64,000 nt of DNA, taken from assembly GCA_036435485.1 (NCBI GenBank), contig CM071600.1, positions 63,051,546 to 63,115,545 on the forward strand, given 5' to 3'. Positions 60,901-64,000 of this stretch are shown here, piece by piece. The notes beneath the pieces were generated by a model. That model saw only the letters and a list, made by a program, of their open reading frames with translations, ran no database searches and had not been told where the DNA came from. Each line of letters opens with the position of its first letter. Position 1 is the stretch's first letter. Made by a program: the position numbers and the translations under genes. This DNA comes from Saposhnikovia divaricata (taxonomy: Eukaryota > Streptophyta > Magnoliopsida > Apiales > Apiaceae).

Positions 60901-62637
60901 AGAAATGAAGGTCTAAAATGCAAAATTATAGAAATAAGGATATAAAATGCAAGAAATATAGAAATGAAGGTCTAAAATGCAAGAAATATAGAAATGAAGG
61001 TCTAAAATGCAAAATTATAGAAATAATGTTATAAAATGCAAGAAATAAAGAAATTGAAATAATTCTTGCATTTCATAACTAATTTTCTCCGACGTGGAGG
61101 TAAATCAATTCAAATTTCTTGCATTTTAGTCCTTAATTTGGTTAATTATTGCATTTCATAACTTATTGCCTCATTTTGCATTTTAAAATGCAAAATTATA
61201 GAAATGAAGGTCTAAAATGCAAGAAATAGAGAAATGAAGGTCTAAAATGTAAAATTATAGAAATAAGGATATAAAATGCAAGAAATATAGAAATGAAGGT
61301 CTAAAATGCAAGAAATATAGAAATGAAGGTCTAAAATGCAAAATTATAGAAATAATGTTATAAAATGCAAGAAATAAAGAAATTGAAATAATTCTTGCAT
61401 TTCATAACTAATTTTCTCCGACGTGTAGGTAAATCAATTCAAATTTCTTGCATTTTAGTCCTTAATTTGGTTAATTATTGCATTTCATAACTTATTGCCT
61501 CATTTTGCATTTTAAAATGCAAAATTATAGAAATGAAGGTCTAAAATGCAAGAAATAGAGAAATGAAGGTATAAAATGCAAAATTATAGAAATAAGGTTA
61601 TAAAATGCAAGAAATATAGAAATGAAGGTCTAAAATGCAAGAAATAGAGAAATGAAGGTCTAAAATGCAAAATTATAGAAATAAGGATATAAAATGCAAG
61701 AAATAGAAAAATGAAGGTCTAAAATGCAAAATTATAGAAATGAGGTTCTAAAATGCAAGAAATATAGAAATGAAGGTCTAAAATGCAAGAAATAGAGAAA
61801 TGAAGGTCTAAAATGCAAAATTATAGAAATAAGGATATAAAATGCAAGAAATATAGAAATGAAGGTCTAAAATGCAAGAAATATAGAAATGAAGGTCTAA
61901 AATGCAAAATTATAGAAATAATGTTATAAAATGCAAGAAATAAAGAAATTGAAATAATTCTTGCATTTCATAACTAATTTTCTCCTATCTGCAGATGCAT
62001 CCAACTTGTAAAACTCCGGAGAAAATGAAAGACCAGGAACAGTTCTATCTTACCTACCAAGACCAGCACTTTGGGCCACCAATACACATGTGTGATGTTG
62101 CTTTGTTCCCCGTATGCACAGGTAGTCATTGGTTTTTGTTTGTTGTGAACCTTGAAAGAATGAAATTGCTTTTAATTGATCCTCTCCGGGACCATGCTCG
62201 ACATTGTGACTTACGAAAGGCATACGCCAAGGAGATTTATGTCATGGTAATCTATGCTCTTCATAGTTATCTATTTCTTTCCTACTTATTTCTTTGTTCT
62301 TTTTTGAATATGTTTTTAATTTTTTGTGGTAAATTTGTAGGAAAAATTATTGCCGTGCATGCTTCATTTCTTGGAACCTTTGAGATTTGTTGAAGACGGT
62401 TTCATGGATGTGAAGTTCATTACGGATCGACCGAAGCAACAAGGCGGCTCTGATTGTGGTGTGTATGTTTGCAAGTATATGGATGCTATACTTGGCGGCA
62501 TATCATTGAAAGATGCACGGTGGGACCCTGTATATGATGTTATGACTTTTCGATATCGCATAGCTTGGGAGGTTTTTAAAGGGGAAGCGCGGAGAATGAC
62601 TAATGCCGGGTTACAACAGAGGAATCTAGGACTTTAG
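54901..62637 (+). CDS. plant mobile domain - DUF8039-like - Ulp1/C48 protease protein
   Basis: Modelled 20 exons: 54901-54925, 55455-55910, 56013-56178, 56338-57109, 57284-57526, 57605-57679, 57771-57839, 57947-58015, 58101-58166, 58253-58516, 58664-58738, 58845-58910, 58997-59086, 59193-59258, 59345-59452, 59530-59646, 59730-59837, 59934-60296, 61995-62246, 62341-62637. One frame, about 1248 residues. Residues 1-475 are a plant mobile domain (TNTFHFPFGEITITLEDVYM, ILGLPVRGRAV). Exons 6-9 and 11-16 form a Pro/Thr/Ser linker. Exon 10 (about 648-735; HGKPMPTGCLRVSVDGG, GSHVAWPKEWI) resembles DUF8039 of plant transposon proteins. The C-terminus is a Ulp1-type cysteine protease with His in GSHW (about 1111), Asp in LIDPLRD (about 1128), Gln/Cys in QQGGSDCGVY (Gln about 1184, Cys about 1189). 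PMD and Ulp1 proteins often ride on plant transposons. Donors of exons 11 and 13 are uncertain. Confidence 0.75.
57771..59452 (+). repeat. tandemly duplicated exon-intron modules
   Basis: Successive modules of a small phase-0 exon plus intron share both exon words (ACCCCGGTATCT, CCTCATGCTCATATTGAG) and intron words (GTACTAATCTCTCCT, CTTCTTATATACCA). A larger unit of about 340-348 bp, holding one VETT-type and one AITIPAVTEP-type exon, is repeated nearly verbatim at 58664-58996 and 58997-59344, with a third partial copy from 59345. Confidence 0.92.
60297..61994 (+). repeat. intronic minisatellite with higher-order structure
   Basis: The intron between exons 18 and 19 consists of dozens of AAATGCAAGAAAT(A)GAGAAATGAAGGTCTA-like units alternating with AAAATGCAAAATTATAGAAAT. 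A longer block beginning with the exon 18 end and donor (GACGTGGAG|GTAAATC) recurs at 61091 and, with one change (GACGTGTAG), at 61420, making three higher-order copies. Confidence 0.95.
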
Positions 62638-62850
62638 TTAATTTTGATCTTGTTTATTTGATTGTATTATTATTTTGTTAATTTTGCTCTGAAAGTAGTT
62701 AGTTGTATTGTTGTATTTATATTGGTTGGGATTGTGTTGATATGATATTGCTGTGTTTATGTGGTTGAAACTCCATATTGCAGTTTATTTTGCTGTATGT
62801 TTCTTAGTTTATTCCAGTTTTTCGAATATTAGGAAAAAAACAGGGGAAAA
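62638..62850. other. 3' flank of the PMD-Ulp1 gene
   Basis: T/G-rich sequence after the stop, likely the 3'UTR. No coding frame. Confidence 0.4.
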
Positions 62851-62968
62851 CAGGGGAGGAGAGAGAAAAGCTACTGCATAAACTCTATCCGCAACGCCTC
62901 ATTGCGGATAGCCGCAATCCCTCATTGCGGAAAGAGTTTAGGCAGTAGCTTTTCTCTCTCCTCCCCTG
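62851..62968. repeat. 118-bp imperfect palindrome with CATTGCGG motifs
   Basis: CAGGGGAGGAGAGAGAAAAG with CTACTGC on the left is the complement of GCAGTAG with CTTTTCTCTCTCCTCCCCTG on the right. The arms meet around CATTGCGG repeats at 62899 and 62922. A further CCGCAATG lies just outside at 62982. Confidence 0.9.
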
Positions 62969-63017
62969 TTTTTCTCTCTCTATCCGCAATGAGGGGTTGC
63001 GGCTATCCCCTGTTTTC

Positions 63018-64000
63018 CCCTCTTTTTGGAAATAAAAATAGTGTTTTCCTATTTTTCGGAAATTTTAGGATTAAACTCTATTTTATTATTTTTAAAAATG
63101 AAAAATATATTTTTCAGGAATTTTAGGATTAAACTATATTTTATTCGTTTTTTCCGAATATTTAAAAGGAATATTTGGAAAAAGAAATAAATTAATTATT
63201 ATGTTTGACAATTTTAAATTCAAAATTTGGAAAAATACTTTTTTTCAATTTGTTCGAATTTTAAATTAAATATTACGAATAAAAATTACATTTTCGTTTC
63301 TAAGATTTGCACATAAAATATTATGTTAAAATAAAAAAAAAAATCTGAATCCTATCCGCAATGACTCATTGCGGCAGTGTGGATTTAGTTTATATATTGT
63401 TTTCTGTACCTTAGTCGGCAGATGTGGCATTCCTGGCCGGGTGGATTTGAGCTTATAGGAACTCTGTAGTTAAACGTGCTTGAACTGGAGTAATCTTAGG
63501 ATGGGTGACCTTCCGGGAAGCCCATTTTTTTTCCTCGATTCTATTTTTTTTTTTTTATCTTTTGCTCATAAAAATCAAATTTTTCCCTGTTTTTGGAAAT
63601 AAAAAGAGTGTTTTTCTATTTTTCGGAAATTTTAGGATTAAACTCTATTTTATTATTTTTAAAAATGACAAATATATTTTTCAGGAATTTTAGGATGAAA
63701 CTATATTTTATTCGTTTTTTCCGAATATTTAAAAGGAATATTTGGAAAAAGAAATAAATTAATTATTATGTTTGACAATTTTAAATTCAAAATTTGGAAA
63801 AATACTTTTTTTCAATTTGTTCGAATTTTAAATTAAATATTACGAATAAAAATTACATTTTCGTTTCTAAGATTTGCACATAAAATAATATGTTAAAATA
63901 AAAAAAAAAATCTGAATCCTATCCGCAATGACTCATTGCGGCAGTGTGGATTTAGTTTATATATTATTTTCTGTACCTTAGTCGGCAGATGTGGCATTCC
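63018..64000. repeat. 567-bp tandem repeat (second unit cut by the window end)
   Basis: Unit 1 is about 63018-63584, and unit 2 starts about 63585 and continues past 64000. The offset is exactly 567 for several separated words (ggaaat 63028/63595, gatttgcaca 63304/63871, ctgaatccta 63345/63912), with only a few substitutions. Each unit contains the palindrome CCGCAATGACTCATTGCGG; unit 1 also contains a 5S-like module. Confidence 0.95.
63459..63523 (+). ncRNA. 5S rRNA-derived module (not a functional 5S gene)
   Basis: GAACTCTGTAGTTAAACGTG, GCTTG, GAGTA and TTAGGATGGGTGACCTTCCG follow the 3' half of plant 5S rRNA in order and spacing, including the internal promoter boxes A (AGTTAAgCGTGC) and C (AGGATGGGTGACC). 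A T8 run follows at 63525-63532. The 5' half of 5S is missing or unrecognisable, so this is a derived Pol III promoter module, as known from Cassandra LTRs or 5S-derived SINEs. Confidence 0.75.

Noticed and set aside
60297..61994. CRISPR-like regular repeat array
   Set aside because: Units are contiguous, AT-rich and lack unique spacers; this is an intronic minisatellite in a plant gene.
63459..63523. Functional 5S rRNA gene
   Set aside because: Only the 3' half is recognisable and several conserved bases are changed; treated as a 5S-derived module.

Overview
The window is nuclear DNA of a flowering plant, very probably a eudicot. It has GT-AG introns, an AT-rich background, plant-specific families (plant mobile domain, F-box, PDX1.2-like, DUF4283 LINE, Athila/Tat-like gypsy) and dense nested transposons. 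I could not fix the species from sequence alone. No prokaryotic, organellar or CRISPR feature was seen.

Left part (1-20.3 kb). A solo LTR (1257-1942) and a Helitron end precede a long pyrimidine-rich leader. Then comes an eight-exon gene (4628-8081) whose reading frame joins an F-box protein to a truncated HGH1-like ARM-repeat protein. A frameshifted, TE-like coding remnant (9059-10493, minus), a copia scrap, Helitron pieces and a fold-back element follow. Three ordinary host genes then lie together: an intronless PDX1.2-type vitamin B6 biosynthesis pseudoenzyme gene (16716-17639) with a heat-shock element upstream, a four-exon TMA7 gene (18845-19932, minus) and a tRNA-His(GTG) gene.

Middle part (20.8-53.2 kb) is almost entirely mobile DNA, often nested: a three-deep stack of TTA/TAA-type MITEs; a plant L1-type LINE (22128-38023, 17-bp target duplication) split by a minus-strand gag-protease-only LTR retrotransposon (23979-34445, 5-bp target duplication); a decayed PIF/Harbinger element (38684-41193); a Mutator-like element (41810-46689) inserted in a fold-back-type element and carrying a broken transposase plus an apparently intact antisense GRF zinc-finger gene; a Stowaway; a Helitron interrupted by a retro-inserted RNase H fragment; and further MITEs.

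Right part (54.2-64 kb, running off the window) is the most unusual. A predicted 20-exon gene (54901-62637) encodes an N-terminal plant mobile domain, an amplified Pro/Thr-rich linker, a DUF8039-like domain and a C-terminal Ulp1/C48 SUMO-protease-like domain with its catalytic residues. It is bracketed by clusters of the motif CCGCAATG/CATTGCGG. The linker is made of small phase-0 exons duplicated with their introns, and one intron is a 1.7-kb minisatellite. Downstream, a 567-bp tandem repeat contains a 5S-rRNA-derived module. The bracketed gene looks like cargo or machinery of a large plant transposon whose right end is outside the window.
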